Assembly: GCA_031761405.1 (NCBI GenBank) | Contig: JASEVX010000006.1 | Coordinates: 32,293,408 to 32,357,407 of the forward strand | Direction of reading: 5' to 3' | From: Serripes groenlandicus | Taxonomy: Eukaryota > Mollusca > Bivalvia > Cardiida > Cardiidae | DNA length: 64,000 nt | In this document: one piece after another, positions 52,645 through 64,000 of the stretch | How the letters are laid out: each line of letters begins with the position of its first letter | Numbering within the stretch: position 1 is the stretch's first letter | Notes under the pieces: model-generated | What the model saw: the letters and a program-made list of their open reading frames with translations, nothing else | Databases searched by the model: none | Told to the model about the DNA's origin: nothing | Position numbers and translations under genes: made by a program

Positions 52645-53415
52645 TTGTTACAAATTGAAATCATCCTTATAATAGGGCAAACTTGAAAACATTGTAGGGA
52701 AAGGAGAGATTATAAGTTAGATGTAATATTAAAAGATGCATGTATAAAAAGAGAAAGGAATACAAGATAAAAAGAAATACATCAATCTGCCTACGTCTCA
52801 TATCGTATGACCTAATTTTAAAAAAGAAGAAGAAGACACTTAAACCTCAGGCGTTGTGAAAATCTCTGTTATCATAATACTATAGATAGAGGTTATTTAT
52901 AGTAACACGTTATTTTATCGTCAATATACATGTAGTGTGGTTTACTGGACTTGTACTTGACTGTTTTACTCAACATTTCTCTTATAATGCTAAACTTAAA
53001 GTAACAAGTGGATTTATATTATTATTTTTCTCTTACCATGCTAGACAATAACACAGCGCACACAAAACTCTGTCTACGGAAATGTCAACACTAACAGTAT
53101 GCTGTTTCTCCAACCTATGCTAGCTCCGTAACACTTTGCTGTTGTAATATTACGATGTTGTCATCCATAACATTTCTAACATCATGAAAATACACTTTGC
53201 TTAAATACTTAAAGCTTTGCTATTTTGATTTGAACGCAAAAGTACTGCCATAATAGCGAAAATCCAGGTGGGACGTGCATGTAGTTATCAATACGATACA
53301 TCACTTTCGCCGACATTTCGTGTTTGTTTGTCTAACATAACGACGGTTGTTATGTATGCACGCGGTGGGCGGCGCTTAGCTCAAAAAGTCGTAGGGTCAA
53401 TTAACCACAGGCTTC
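52645..53415. other. No clear feature
   Basis: No motif was recognised on either strand. Confidence 0.4.
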
Positions 53416-53417
53416 TG

Positions 53418-53635
53418 AATAACCCCTTCCCACATATAACAAATTTGCAGCAGACAGCTTTGAAAACATCTAAGCAAAAATATGTAATATCTCTATAAAT
53501 GAAAGTATTACCATTATTGAATTGTGTTGAAGCAAAATGAGATTTGGCTCACAATGGGCAATTTCTTTACTTGTAATAATGTTTTCAACATTTATATCTT
53601 GAAGATACATCAGAATGGCAGGTTGAAAAGGGTTA
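53418..53635. mobile_element. Hairpin MITE (piggyBac-like family)
   Basis: From AACCCCTTCCCACATATAAC to GAAAAGGGTTAG, with TTTGCAGCAGACAGC. Confidence 0.6.
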
Positions 53636-53810
53636 GAATATATGTTTTATTAATAAGACATCTACACAACAATTAATTTAATTAATTTTACAAGTCACTT
53701 AGTCAAATATTCACACATCAATTTAACATCAAGAAATATATTTTTCATGTACTGGTTGAAAAAAAAAAAAATGAAAAATTAAGCTAGTTCTTAGTTGAAT
53801 ATAAGTTGAA

Positions 53811-53945
53811 TCCTTTCCCACATACAGTCACTTTCTGATGCCTCTGTAGCAAATGAATTTTGAAAAAATTAATGCAAAAGAAGAAATTGCTCATAATGAG
53901 CAATTTTTACTTTTGCCACAATGTTTTCAGTCATTGAAATTACTT
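53811..53945. repeat. Hairpin MITE, right end missing
   Basis: CCTTTCCCACATACAGTCAC at the left and AAGAAGAAATTGCTCATAATG/GAGCAATTTTTACTTTTGCC inside. A dispersed repeat begins right after it. Confidence 0.6.
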
Positions 53946-53951
53946 CTTAAC

Positions 53952-54866
53952 AAGAGAGCCATGATGGCCCTGGACCGCTCACATTAATTATACAATGTAC
54001 TGTTATGCAAAACACATCAAGACAATTATTCTGAATGCAACCTCCAGTGTTAACAAGATTTTCCTTCATTTGGCCTAGTGATCTATCTATAAATTAGTTT
54101 TCCTGATATGACCCATATTCCAACATGGACTAGATATCATCAAAACAACATTCTGACAAATTTTCATATTGCTCAAAGTAAAAATGCGGCCTCCGGAGTT
54201 TGAACAATATTTTCTTTTATTGACCTTGTTTCTGACCCCCATATGACCCATATTCGAACTTGAACTAGATATCATTTAGACAAACATTCTGACCAAATTT
54301 CAAGATGCTTAAGCAAAAAATGCGGCATCCAAAGTGTTAACAAGATTTTCCTTCAGTTTGGCCTAGTGACCTAGTTTTTGACCCAGTATGACCCATATTC
54401 AAACTTGGCCTAGATATCATTCAGCTAAACATTTTGACCAAATTTCAAGCTGCTGTAGCAAAACATGCGGCTTCTACAGAGTTAACAAGATTTTCCCTAA
54501 ATTTGGCCTAGTGACCTAGTTTCTGACCCAATATGAGCCATATCTAAACTTGACCTACATATCATCAAGACAAACATTCTGATAAAGTTTCAACATGCTC
54601 AAGTTGAAAATGTGGCCTCCAGAGTGTTAACAAGATTTCGCTTCAATTTGACCTTTTGACCTCATATGGCCCAGTTTCGAACTTGTCCAAGATTTGATAG
54701 AGATGAATGTTTTGATACACTTTCATGAAGATTGGATGCAAAATGTAGCCTGTAGAGTGTTTAATAACAAGCTGAAATGTTGACGACGCACGACGCACGA
54801 CGCACGGACGCCGGACAAAATGTGATCACAATAGCTCACCTTGCACTTCGTGCATAGGTGAGCTAA
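53952..54866. repeat. Dispersed repeat with ~150-bp tandem units and GACGACGCAC tail
   Basis: It opens with AACAAGAGAGCCATGATGGCC. Four or five units share GTGTTAACAAGATTTTCC, GGCCTAGTGACCTAGTTT and ACAAACATTCTGACCAAATT. It ends in GACGACGCACGACGCACG, GGTGATCACAATAGCTCACC-like sequence and GGTGAGCTAAA. Confidence 0.8.
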
Positions 54867-55181
54867 AAATGAGTTGTCAGAATATCCTTAATGTTTGGTT
54901 ATTTATATATTAAACATATTAAACACTGGGCAAAGTAATTTGTTCAATGGTCTGAATCAAACGTTACAGGCCAATTGGACCATATGACTGACCACTGCTA
55001 GTTTCCAAGACAGTGGTTTAAACTTAATTAATTAATAATTATTATTGTCCTTTCATTAATATAGTTTCCTTATTTTTTAATAAATGCTTTAACAGTTGTC
55101 TGCTACATATTTGTTGTATGTGGAGAAACTGAAAAGGTTGTCTTAAAAAGTATCACTATAAAAATACTTAACCCTTTACCA

Positions 55182-55382
55182 CATACAAACACTGTCTGAG
55201 GCCTCTGTAGCAGAAGACTTTTGACAACATTGTGACAAAAGTAGAAATTGCTTAAAACAAGTAATTTCTCCATTTGCTAAAATGTTTTTAATTATATTCA
55301 GTAATCATACCTTCATTTGCTGAGATTTTCAGTTCTATTTTTCGAAGTCGTTTGCTGCATATTTGTCGAATTTGGGAAAGGG
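55182..55382. mobile_element. Hairpin MITE with TTAA on both sides
   Basis: CCCTTTACCACATAC...GGGAAAGGG, flanked by TTAA at 55178-55181 and 55383-55386. Confidence 0.75.
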
Positions 55383-55437
55383 TTAAGGTTCTATTTTGTA
55401 ATCCAAGGGGCCTGCAGATTAGACAGTTTGAGGAGTT

Positions 55438-55655
55438 ATTTAACCCCACCCATATACAATAACTCAGAAGCAGACCACTTTGAAATAATATGAAAACTCT
55501 CTATAATACATGTTTATATCAGTTTTAGAATAGAGTTGAAAACAAGATCAAAAATAGAAAATGCATTTTTTCCATGTGTTACAATGCTTTCAAAAGATGA
55601 CTGCTGCAGATATCCAGGCACCAGAAAGCATATGTATATGAGAAAGGGTAAAACC
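55438..55655. repeat. Hairpin MITE, degraded
   Basis: TTTAACCCCACCCATATACA at the left and TGAGAAAGGGTAAAA at the right. Confidence 0.55.
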
Positions 55656-55722
55656 TACCAAATCCCTATTTCTCACATAAAACAGGCCTTAAAATAGCAT
55701 AATAATAAGTGTTAGAATACAG

Positions 55723-55945
55723 TTAACCCTTTCCTATCTATAGACACATTTCAACACATCTTCAGCTGATGACTTTTGAAATCATTGTGACAAAAGGATG
55801 AATTACCCATGACCATCAATTCCTACTTTTGCCACAATGTTTCCAACTTCAATCAATAACTCACATTCAAAGAGACTTTCCGCATTTTTATCAAAATGTT
55901 TTCAAAGTCATCTGCTGCAGATATGTTGGAGATGGATAACAGAAA
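55723..55945. repeat. Hairpin MITE, degraded
   Basis: TTAACCCTTTCCTATC at the left; TCATCTGCTGCAGATATGTTGG near the right. Confidence 0.6.
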
Positions 55946-55949
55946 CTTC

Positions 55950-57010
55950 CCTCAAATGTATCAACAGGTTATCATATTTCCATTCATCATTTCCTAGTTT
56001 CAAAAACATTATAAGATAAGATTTTTTTTTTTTTTGTCAGATGTTTTCAAAAATTGTTGAGTTACTTTGAAAAAGTTGTTTAATAGAACCAAACTTTCCT
56101 TGAGTAGTGACTAAAATTAATCGACTCTTGAAATGCAAAGAGCCCTGTGGCATGTACCTAAGCTATATTATGTTTTCAAACATAATTAATTAATCCGATG
56201 GCAGCATCAATTGGGAACTTATGACTGCGTCCAAAAGACTATAAAACTTGACCTTTAAACATTTTTGTTCATTGAAACGAGGAGATACTTATTGAGATAT
56301 TCTGGGTGTTTGCTGGATAAGTTGTTGTTTTCGATTCAAATACAATTATTAATTATTAATTGATTAGTTACGATACATGGCTGTTCACCTCCTTCGATAA
56401 CCCCTTCACAATGATTTTATCACTTTTACAAGGACGATTGTTGATAAGGTACCCCATTTTATCTTGATCACTAAACTGGATAAAGCTTTCATCATTCAGT
56501 TGGTGTACACATATATTTCTATACGAATACTTCTATAAAAAGCACAGTTTATAAGAAAAGGTGTTTCGTCTTCAATTGAGTTTGTGTCGCACATCTTGCA
56601 TAGTCTTTTAGCGGGGTGCTCTCCAATATACCGCATGTCTTGATTCTTAGCGGGAGAATCCCTCAGCTAAATTATTCTAGTAGCGAACGTTCACATTTTG
56701 TCATGTATAACATTGCATAACTCTCTTATATGTGATTGTCAGACATCAACAAATCTTTAAAAACCGTAAGGTCATTTTTCGTCAATGTTCTTCTTTGTTC
56801 AACCAGTGATTGCATGAACATTTGTCAGTGACTCAGTCCGGGTCTTATTTGTCAGTCAATGTCAGGATTGACAGACTGATGACCTTTTTGAAGACTGATG
56901 TATATTTTTTGCTGGCAGCTATTTCATCCTTCAGTTTGGGAATTCTCAGAATTGAAATGAAACAAAATGTAAGGACCATCAATTTTCATGTTGAAATAAT
57001 TGTTTTAATA
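55950..57010. other. AT-rich, no feature seen
   Basis: No motif was recognised on either strand. Confidence 0.4.
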
Positions 57011-57809
57011 AAGTGAATGAATGAGAATACAAGAGCACCACCTGCGGGTGCCTGACGCTCGTCGGATATTTAACCTTTTACGGTTTATTTATTTTTATAT
57101 AAAAAATCTTCAAATTCGAAATGAATATTTACATATAATAATGACTGCAGACAACTGTTATTTTTCAAGTATTGCAACAAGATTTACTAAATGTAAAAAG
57201 TAACTATAGATATTTAGTATATTACCATTGTTTTTATGTAACAGTGACCTTGACCCCAGAAGCCCAAAAACACAATACCATTAATGATCTTAAATAAATA
57301 CTTACTACAAACAAAAGATGGTTACATTAAGTCATCTGTAACTAAAGATATTGAATATATTATTGTTTTTCTATTTTTAGTAACAGTGACCTTGACCCCC
57401 AAACACGATCCGATTAAACATATTTATAATATGGTGGAGAACATTATGTTTTTATTGCTATGGAAAAAATTGAAACCAATGTAACAAAAAGTAAAGAAAC
57501 TATGTCCTATATCAAAATCGACCAAAATACATCAAAATTATTGTTTTTTAACCCCAAAAAAGAGGCCCACTCAGCATCATTATCATACAATGTGAAGAAG
57601 GTTATTAGATGAACAAGTTTTCCAAGTTTCAAAGTAAAAGGTTTGATAGTTTCCATGTAAGTGACCGAAACGCAAAACTTAAACAACTATGTCCAATTCT
57701 AAAAATTAACCAACATACATCAAAATTTATGTTTTTTGCCCCAAAAAACATGCCCGCTCAGCATCTTTATTATTCAATACTTTGATAGTTTCCATGTAAG
57801 TGACCTAAA

Positions 57810-59313
57810 CAGGCGCGTAGCTGGGTCGATTTGTGGACTACGCACCATTCTAGGGGGGTCCGGGGGCATGCTCCCCCTTGAAAAAAAAATCGTCTATATG
57901 GGCTCAGGTGACTTCTGGTGTATATGTCACAATTTCTAAATGAGTCTACTTGATACCCTTATGTACGGCATATCTACACAAAATACCCTAAAAACGTTTG
58001 CAGCATTTGGAATTTATTTTTACCAACATTGACTGGCAATTCAACAAAAGTGAAACCTCGAAGAAACCGAACTGAGTGATCGCAGTTCATATGCCCCGGC
58101 TTTGGCATCACCATAGTTAAGGAAGAGGTCATCTAAGCTGTCAACGACCGTCTTATACGAGCATTTGAAAGTGTTAAGTGCGACTGTAATTTAATCCGAT
58201 TTTCCATGTGTTTTATGCTTACTTAGTTTCATGAAAACGCAACAACCGTTTGCCCGAGAAGTAAAACAGGAACGCAACTTCTTGAACGGTTCATGTTTCT
58301 GGCAAATGGCTCCTCGGACGCATGCTATAGCAAAGTTTGGACAGTGAGCTTTGTAGTGGTTGTACACTGGCTGCGTCGGGAATTATCTGCCGAACTCGCT
58401 CGAACACCACGGAACTTTCCCGACATGTTGGATGCTCCATCGTAGCCTAACCGACTTGTTTGTATGGTCGAAGTACCTCAAACAGAGCGCCACTTGCTCC
58501 ATAGTAGACGCGTCAGTGGCTTCGTCTGTCATAAACCCAAAGAACGGAACACTTTTGCATTTGCGCAAAATTTCCTCACTGATTTGATCCCCGCATATCG
58601 TGATTACTTCATTTTGTATAAAGCGGATGAAGTGTATCGCGTCACCGTTCTTCAAATGATCACGCATCACAGGGTTATATTTGGCTTGGTATTCTAAAAG
58701 TGCTTTAAAGTTACTATTTGTATCCCCATGACCATGTATAGCTAGATTGTGTTTACAACAAAGGATATTATTGTATCAATTATGCTTTGTAATACATGTA
58801 TGTTCTTGCTAACTAGGACATCATTGGCATAGGAAACTGTTTGGGCAATGCTTTTCTTAATTCCAAACATAACTGCAGTGAAATGTTCAGCCGCTTCAAG
58901 CGAATGCGCATGTTTTTTGCACTTAATGTGAGCGGTGATAACCTTGCTAGGATTGCTTGGGTCGGTTGATTGTTGCAGGTTGCGACACTATAGCGATCTC
59001 TTCTCAGATCCAAATAAATAGCACGGACCACAATTCGCTCCAACAATATACGTCGAATATCGTACTCCCATGTACAATATGAAAATACTATATAACTGTA
59101 TACAAACTACATAGGACATCTAATATTATCAATAAATATAGATTATTTATGTGACATTTTGATCATATCTGAATTGTTCTGATTTGTCCGTTTTAACCCT
59201 TACCCTCCTTAGGGTCCAGTTTTTATTGCATTTTTCGCATTTGTTTCATTTTTATTTTTGGAACTCTCAAAATATTTCTTACGCACGTGCGTACGTGCCT
59301 AGCTACGCGCCTG
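57810..59313 (-). mobile_element. Decayed hAT-type transposon, 1.5 kb, 5-bp duplication
   Basis: Ends CAGGCGCGTAGCTGGG and CCTAGCTACGCGCCTG are inverted. CTAAA flanks both (57805-57809, 59314-59318). Unoccupied copies of the host repeat (for example near 59490) read GTGACCTAAACGCAAAACTT with one CTAAA. Confidence 0.85.
58383..59000 (-). pseudogene. hAT-type transposase remnant (ZMYM/DUF4371-like)
   Basis: Minus-strand frames give NPSKVITAHIKCKKHAHSLE, then after a frameshift near 58770 NLAIHGHGDTNSNFKALLEY and FMTDEATDASTMEQVALCLR. The MTDEATD..N/T.EQ..LCLRY block is the catalytic-region signature of DUF4371/ZMYM-type hAT transposases. The C-terminal half and dimerisation domain are missing. 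Confidence 0.75.
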
Positions 59314-59659
59314 CTAAACGCAAAACTTAACCAACACCGCCAATTCTCAACATCAACCAATATACATTAGAATTGATGTTTTTTACACATAAAAACAGGC
59401 CACACTCAGCATCTTAAGCATACAATGTGAAGAAGGGTATTAGATGAACAAGTATTCCAAGTTTCAAAGTATTAGGTTTGATAGTTTCCATGTAAGTGAC
59501 CTAAACGCAAAACTTAACCAACGCCGCCGCCGACGACGACGACGCAGACGACGACGCCGACGACGATCAAGTGACGACAATAGCTCGTCTTTTTTCCCCC
59601 AAAAAATCAGAAGAGCTAAAAAAAGGAACATCAAGGTCTGTATATAGTTGTCTGCACAA

Positions 59660-60945
59660 TGAATCTTTATTCCTTAATTGATCAATTGAATCAACACAAA
59701 CATGTGCTTCTGTCTACCCAATGCACTTCATTTCATCCATTTTACAGTATCATTCAATCAATATTATACAGTGATACAGATAAGCTGTTCATGTTAGTTG
59801 AGTATTACCCCATGCCTCCAAAGAAATTGAGTATTTAAAAAAACAATTGAGTATTTCAATTTTCATTATCCCAATTAGCAATTTCAATTGAGAACAATTC
59901 AATTTCATTATCTCTTTTACATTTTCTTTTGATTTTCATAAATCAATCGCGTTTAATAAATAAATCCTTTTGCTACAGACAAAGATATACAGCAGACAAC
60001 TTTGAAAGGGTGTAAACAAACAGACTTATATAGATGTTTTATCTGAAATGTATAATACCGTAAACTAGAAAATTAATTATCAATTCCTTGCATTCATTGA
60101 GTCGCACCTTGTGATTTTTGGTTCATAATGTATCTTTGTTCAGTGAAAACTCTGGTAAGCCTGTGCATCTGTAGTCCAGGTTTCTGTACTAGGAATGACA
60201 TGTTATATGTTGACTGTTTGCGCCGTCTAGTCTCAATATATCGCCGTTACATATTGCATCGAACAGTCAAAATATAAAATCACATTACGAGAACAGAAAC
60301 CTAGACTACTGCAGTCTCGCCATTCTTCACTAGCCATCTACATCAGTACATGTAGTTTTGTACTAGATGTATCTTTGTCGTTTTTGACAGAAAATGGAAA
60401 CGTAACCCAAATAATTCTATGTCATTGTAGCATTAACTGATGCCAAATGGGATGACACATGATTGCTTAACCGTCAGTCATAGATACAATATATGTATAC
60501 TTTATCTATGTATCTTTATTCTTGTCGTTTCGTGCATGTTATGTTAGGTTTCTTTATTCCATGATGAAATGCTGTTGAATAAGTTCGAATGTTGTGTGTG
60601 TTTTAGACTGGGAGAAAAAAATATTAAATTACCCCAACCACTTAAAGCAAAAACGGATTCATGAAAAATTAAAGTGAGAAATATCATCCATTTATAAGGA
60701 TGAATATTGTGTATAGAAACATTCTAGAAATGTCCATACATGTAGTTCTTTCTTGTCAGTCTTCGTGTTGAGTGAACATTGAAATAAGTTATGTGAATCT
60801 CTGAATGCTGGTCACACGCTCCACTAGTTTGAAAACCGGCAGCTTTCATTATCAATTTACTTGATAAGGGCAGACGCTTTCGGTTCTATTTATCCTTGAT
60901 TAGTGCACCTCCCCGATTCACTATTTATATAAATATCATTTTCTC
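59660..60945. other. AT-rich, no gene seen
   Basis: It holds only a piece of a hairpin MITE at 59970-60012 (CAGCAGACAACTTTGAAA). Confidence 0.4.
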
Positions 60946-60946
60946 C

Positions 60947-61133
60947 CAGTGTTTTTTCTTAACCCAAAGTGGGGCCGAAATTTGGCCCCATTAACAATCA
61001 AAAGACCTATTTTTTTCACAAAAGTAGGCCTAAATTTTCACAAAATCTGCCTTTCATCACATTTTACATGTCACTTTTTTTCACAATTGAAAGGGCCCTG
61101 GCCCTGGTCACAAAACAGCGAGAAAAAACACTG
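60947..61133. mobile_element. 187-bp MITE, CAGTG ends, 5-bp duplication
   Basis: CAGTGTTTTTTC and GAAAAAACACTG are exact inverted ends. TCTCC flanks both sides (60942-60946, 61134-61138). Confidence 0.85.
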
Positions 61134-61299
61134 TCTCCACCGAAATCGACAACGACTATTCACAGCATCAAAATTCAATTTTCTATTCAAACTGGATATT
61201 GGCAAATGTGTTCTCTAGGAATGGGAAATAATCGCAAATAAGTATTTTTCGATCGAAATCTTTGGGTTTACATTGATTTAAAGTCAAATTGAAATATCG

Positions 61300-61865
61300 A
61301 AGCGGTGGGTCAGCATGCGTTTTTCATCAATTTAGTCCATGTTGGTTACAAGGGCAGATGAGAAATAACTGAAACAAGGTTACGAAATATACCGGTTACG
61401 AAATCACTAGGTTAAGAAACTTCTGTATTCCATTTAGCACGCCCCACAGTGAACTCAATATTAAGTCGGAAAATTTAAAAAAAAATAGTTCGGTTTTCAA
61501 TTTAGTCGGGTTGGTGAATACGGACTTAACCTCAAAACTCGTACTTGATTCAGATAATTTAGATGGAGTCCAAAAATCGACACCATTCGTCTTTCTTCAA
61601 TTTAGTCCATGTTGGTGCAGATGCGAAATAACTGAGACATGGATACGAAATATACCGGCTACGAGACAACTAGGTTACGAAACTTCTGTGTTCCATTTGA
61701 CGCCACACAGTGAACTCAATATTTAGTCGGAGAATTGAAAGATTTACCTCGATTTTCAATTTAGTCGGGTTGGTGAATACGGACTGAATCTTAAAATTCG
61801 TACTTGAGTCAGATGATTTAGATTGAGTCCAAAAATCGAATTTGAGACGGGTTGGTGAATACGGG
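61300..61865. repeat. Two-copy ~270-290-bp tandem duplication
   Basis: TCAATTTAGTCCATGTTGG, CGAAATATACC, ACTAGGTTA..AAACTTCTGT and CAATTTAGTCGGGTTGGTGAA recur in order at about 61329 and 61598. Confidence 0.8.
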
Positions 61866-62059
61866 CCAAGGAGAATCATGATTGTTAACCGTGTCTCTGC
61901 ATCACTGATGGGATTATTTGGCGGCTATTTGAAGGTTATTTGGTTTGCAATATTACGTAATCTTATCAACAGACGTTCAAAACCTAGCTATATAAAATTA
62001 GCTGTTGTTGTTGTTGATGTTGTTGTTTCTGGATAGCATTGTGGCGATTGCCAAACCAA

Positions 62060-62235
62060 TCGCCACACAAATAACTTTCATTAGTCGCCGGGCAGAAGCC
62101 CGCGACTTCTATCTTTAATAGGTTTTCGGAAATGACATGGGAGAGGGGGTTATTATTAGATTTGTTTTTTTAAATGTCTTGAACATATTACAATTGCGTT
62201 TGTTTAAAAACACTGAGTTATGACACATCTAAAAT
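62060..62235 (-). repeat. Dispersed repeat, inverted partner of 14-190
   Basis: TTAGTCGCCGGGCAGAAGCC...CGGAAATGACATGGGAG...AAATGTCTTGAACAT mirrors the opening of the window. Confidence 0.6.
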
Positions 62236-62239
62236 GGAA

Positions 62240-64000
62240 TAAATATTCCGATGTTTTAAGTATGTGCAGTTTCTTTATTTTGACTGGCATTTACGTTTTT
62301 GTGTTTTATTTACGAAGACAAAACAGTCCCTATTAGCTAGACTGGGATACTTTTTTTCCATAAACTATGTAATCAAAAGGCGATAACTACAAACCTTTAC
62401 GTCGCACAGTCTAATTTGTTTACATACGCGCACCTGCTTGCAGCAGACTATCGATATAAAAATCACGTCGAATTCTCCTTTTAATAGATAAGTATCAACA
62501 TAAACTGGTAACAGAAACAAAAATAAGAAATATTTTGTGAAAATATGTCTGAAATATAAGCCTGTTTATCGGTCGTGAACGTCGAAACGCCTTTTCCTCA
62601 GTTCGTGACCTAGTTTCATATAGCCAAAATGTAAAGGAAGTAACCGGAAGTAAAATGTAAACTTAGAAAAGTGACTTGTTTATGCAGAAAAAAAATTGAC
62701 AAATTGATTTATTAAACGTCACGAAACGAGTGCATGGGTCGAATGTAGGAGAAAGAAAGATAATATAGAAGTGCTTTTTTTCTCTCGAATGCAGTGGAAT
62801 AAATCATGCACTAAAGCTATGCCTGATTTTTTATTCACTTTCTTCGATGTCTGACACTACCGAATCGATCTTGACACGAGGGTCAACATTCCGAAAGATT
62901 GCTCAAACACCTTATTACAGATAGATAGATAAACAATAGATTTTGAAATAAAGAAAATTTGCTCTTTCGCACCCAATTAATTTCATACTTGCCACCTATT
63001 AAATAGTAATGGGACTCGCAACTTGCATTTCTCTTGCGCCAAACATATATTGTATGCATCAACGATTTAGATAAACAATTTAGCTGATATGTTATTTCAA
63101 GTCTGGTCTACTTTTTAAACATATGAGGATAAATTTTAACATCTGTGAAATATTTATTATAATTATTATTAAAAAGGAGGAAGTTCATGTCTTCAGCAAT
63201 TTAACAGTTTTCTCAATGTTTTAAGCGTTTAAAGGTTTTCACTGTTGCTTCAGACATGGAAAGGGTATAATAGATTTTTATTGCATGTAGATTTAAAGCC
63301 CAAAATGTATTTGTGTGGTTTTATTGACAAATACAAAACATCCAAAATCCTGACCAAAAGAAATCCTGAAATTTGTAGATCTATGTGGAATTTCAAAAAT
63401 CCTGGAATTAGTCCTTATGACAACATTATGTGTATGTTTAGACTAATGAAAGTCAGGAATTAATGTGTGTTAAAAAATAAATCAATGCAGTCTTTTCCGG
63501 CGACATTGATGCCTTGCGTCAACTTTCTCTTGTTTGAATAGATGGGGGTTTACTCTTTATCTGAAACGTTTAACAATAAATCTGCGACTTTAAACGAGAA
63601 GAATGAAACGTATCTTTCCAATGATGTTACGTTTTAAATCAGTTTTAATACGTACATATGCATCCATTTTTTTTATATCTAAAACCACTTCTATATATAT
63701 ATATTAGGATAAGAAAGAAATTCCTCGAGACATGAGTTGGTGTTTTTCGTTGTTTTCAGTTTCAACGCTAATTCATGATCCCAACCAGTGATCAGTCGGC
63801 TTAAAAGAGGAGTTAGAATTCGTGATTTGTACATGTCTGAATCGTGTTGTCAAATGATTATTTTTCCTGCTAGATATATTTTCAGAGATACAAATACTAA
63901 ATTAACGATTGCATCGCTAAGCTTAGAAACTACATATTTACGTTTGTTGATATGGGCTATGAGGGCTACGTGCTTAGACATGGACATGTGTAACAGTGTG
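62240..64000. other. AT-rich, no gene seen
   Basis: No coding motif or repeat family was recognised up to the end of the window. Confidence 0.4.

Larger units (their letters stand above)
57016..59620. repeat. Dispersed repeat ending in a GAC-rich tract, split by a hAT element
   Basis: It opens with ACAAGAGCACCACCTGCGGG. Units share GTGACCTTGACCCC, GGTTTGATAGTTTCCATGTAAGTGAC and AACGCAAAACTTAA. It ends in CGACGACGACGACGC and GACAATAGCTCGTC at 59524-59595. A hAT-type element occupies 57810-59313. Confidence 0.75.

Noticed and set aside
60949..61241. Overlapping plus-strand open frames of about 90 residues
   Set aside because: They lie across a MITE with exact inverted ends and show no protein motif.

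Overview
The window looks like nuclear DNA of a bivalve mollusc, probably a heterodont. It is AT-rich, has intron-bearing fragments of host genes, several tRNA-headed SINE families, bivalve-style dispersed repeats that end in GACGACG tracts and GATCACAATAGCTCACC-like tails, and a HEPN (DZIP3-type) gene of a kind known to be expanded in bivalves. The taxon is an inference. No complete ordinary host gene is present; most of the 64 kb is mobile or repetitive DNA.

Layout. 0-4.5 kb: two exons of a HEPN gene on the minus strand, with a large foldback element in the intron. 5.5-7 kb: a decayed non-LTR retrotransposon endonuclease, split by a miniature LTR retrotransposon (TRIM) whose LTRs carry a 5S-rRNA-like internal promoter block. 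7.5-10.5 kb: a 36-bp tandem array, SINE pieces and the first three exons of a Ser/Lys/His-rich protein (topoisomerase-I-tail-like) with a TATA-less promoter. 10.7-16.9 kb: dispersed repeats, MITEs, a SINE and a partial duplication.

16.9-28.4 kb, minus strand: an 11.5-kb, apparently intact Ty3/gypsy LTR retrotransposon, the centre of the window. It has identical 221-bp LTRs, a 5-bp target duplication, a primer binding site, a polypurine tract, and three uninterrupted ORFs. Gag has an N-terminal helix-hairpin-helix, a capsid-like region and a CCHC knuckle. Pol has protease, RT, RNase H and integrase, ends in a PHD finger, and is reached by a textbook -1 frameshift signal. ORF3 sits in the position env has in retroviruses. 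It carries a basic stretch, one C2H2 finger and a full TatD-family nuclease domain with its metal ligands conserved, and it starts just after a good 3' splice site. The parts suggest genomic RNA for Gag and Gag-Pol, a spliced RNA for the nuclease, and an integrase with a histone-tail reader.

28.5-47 kb: MITEs, a 1.4-kb satellite of about 48-bp units, SINEs, hairpins, a cluster of CRE octamers, a long CT microsatellite, an unrecognised coding-like patch near 39.3-40.1 kb and a 1-kb inverted-repeat transposon. 47-64 kb: a broken THAP-like gene, many copies of a hairpin MITE that inserts at TTAA (piggyBac-like), dispersed repeats, a decayed hAT element with 5-bp target duplications, more MITEs, and at 62 kb an inverted copy of the repeat that opens the window.
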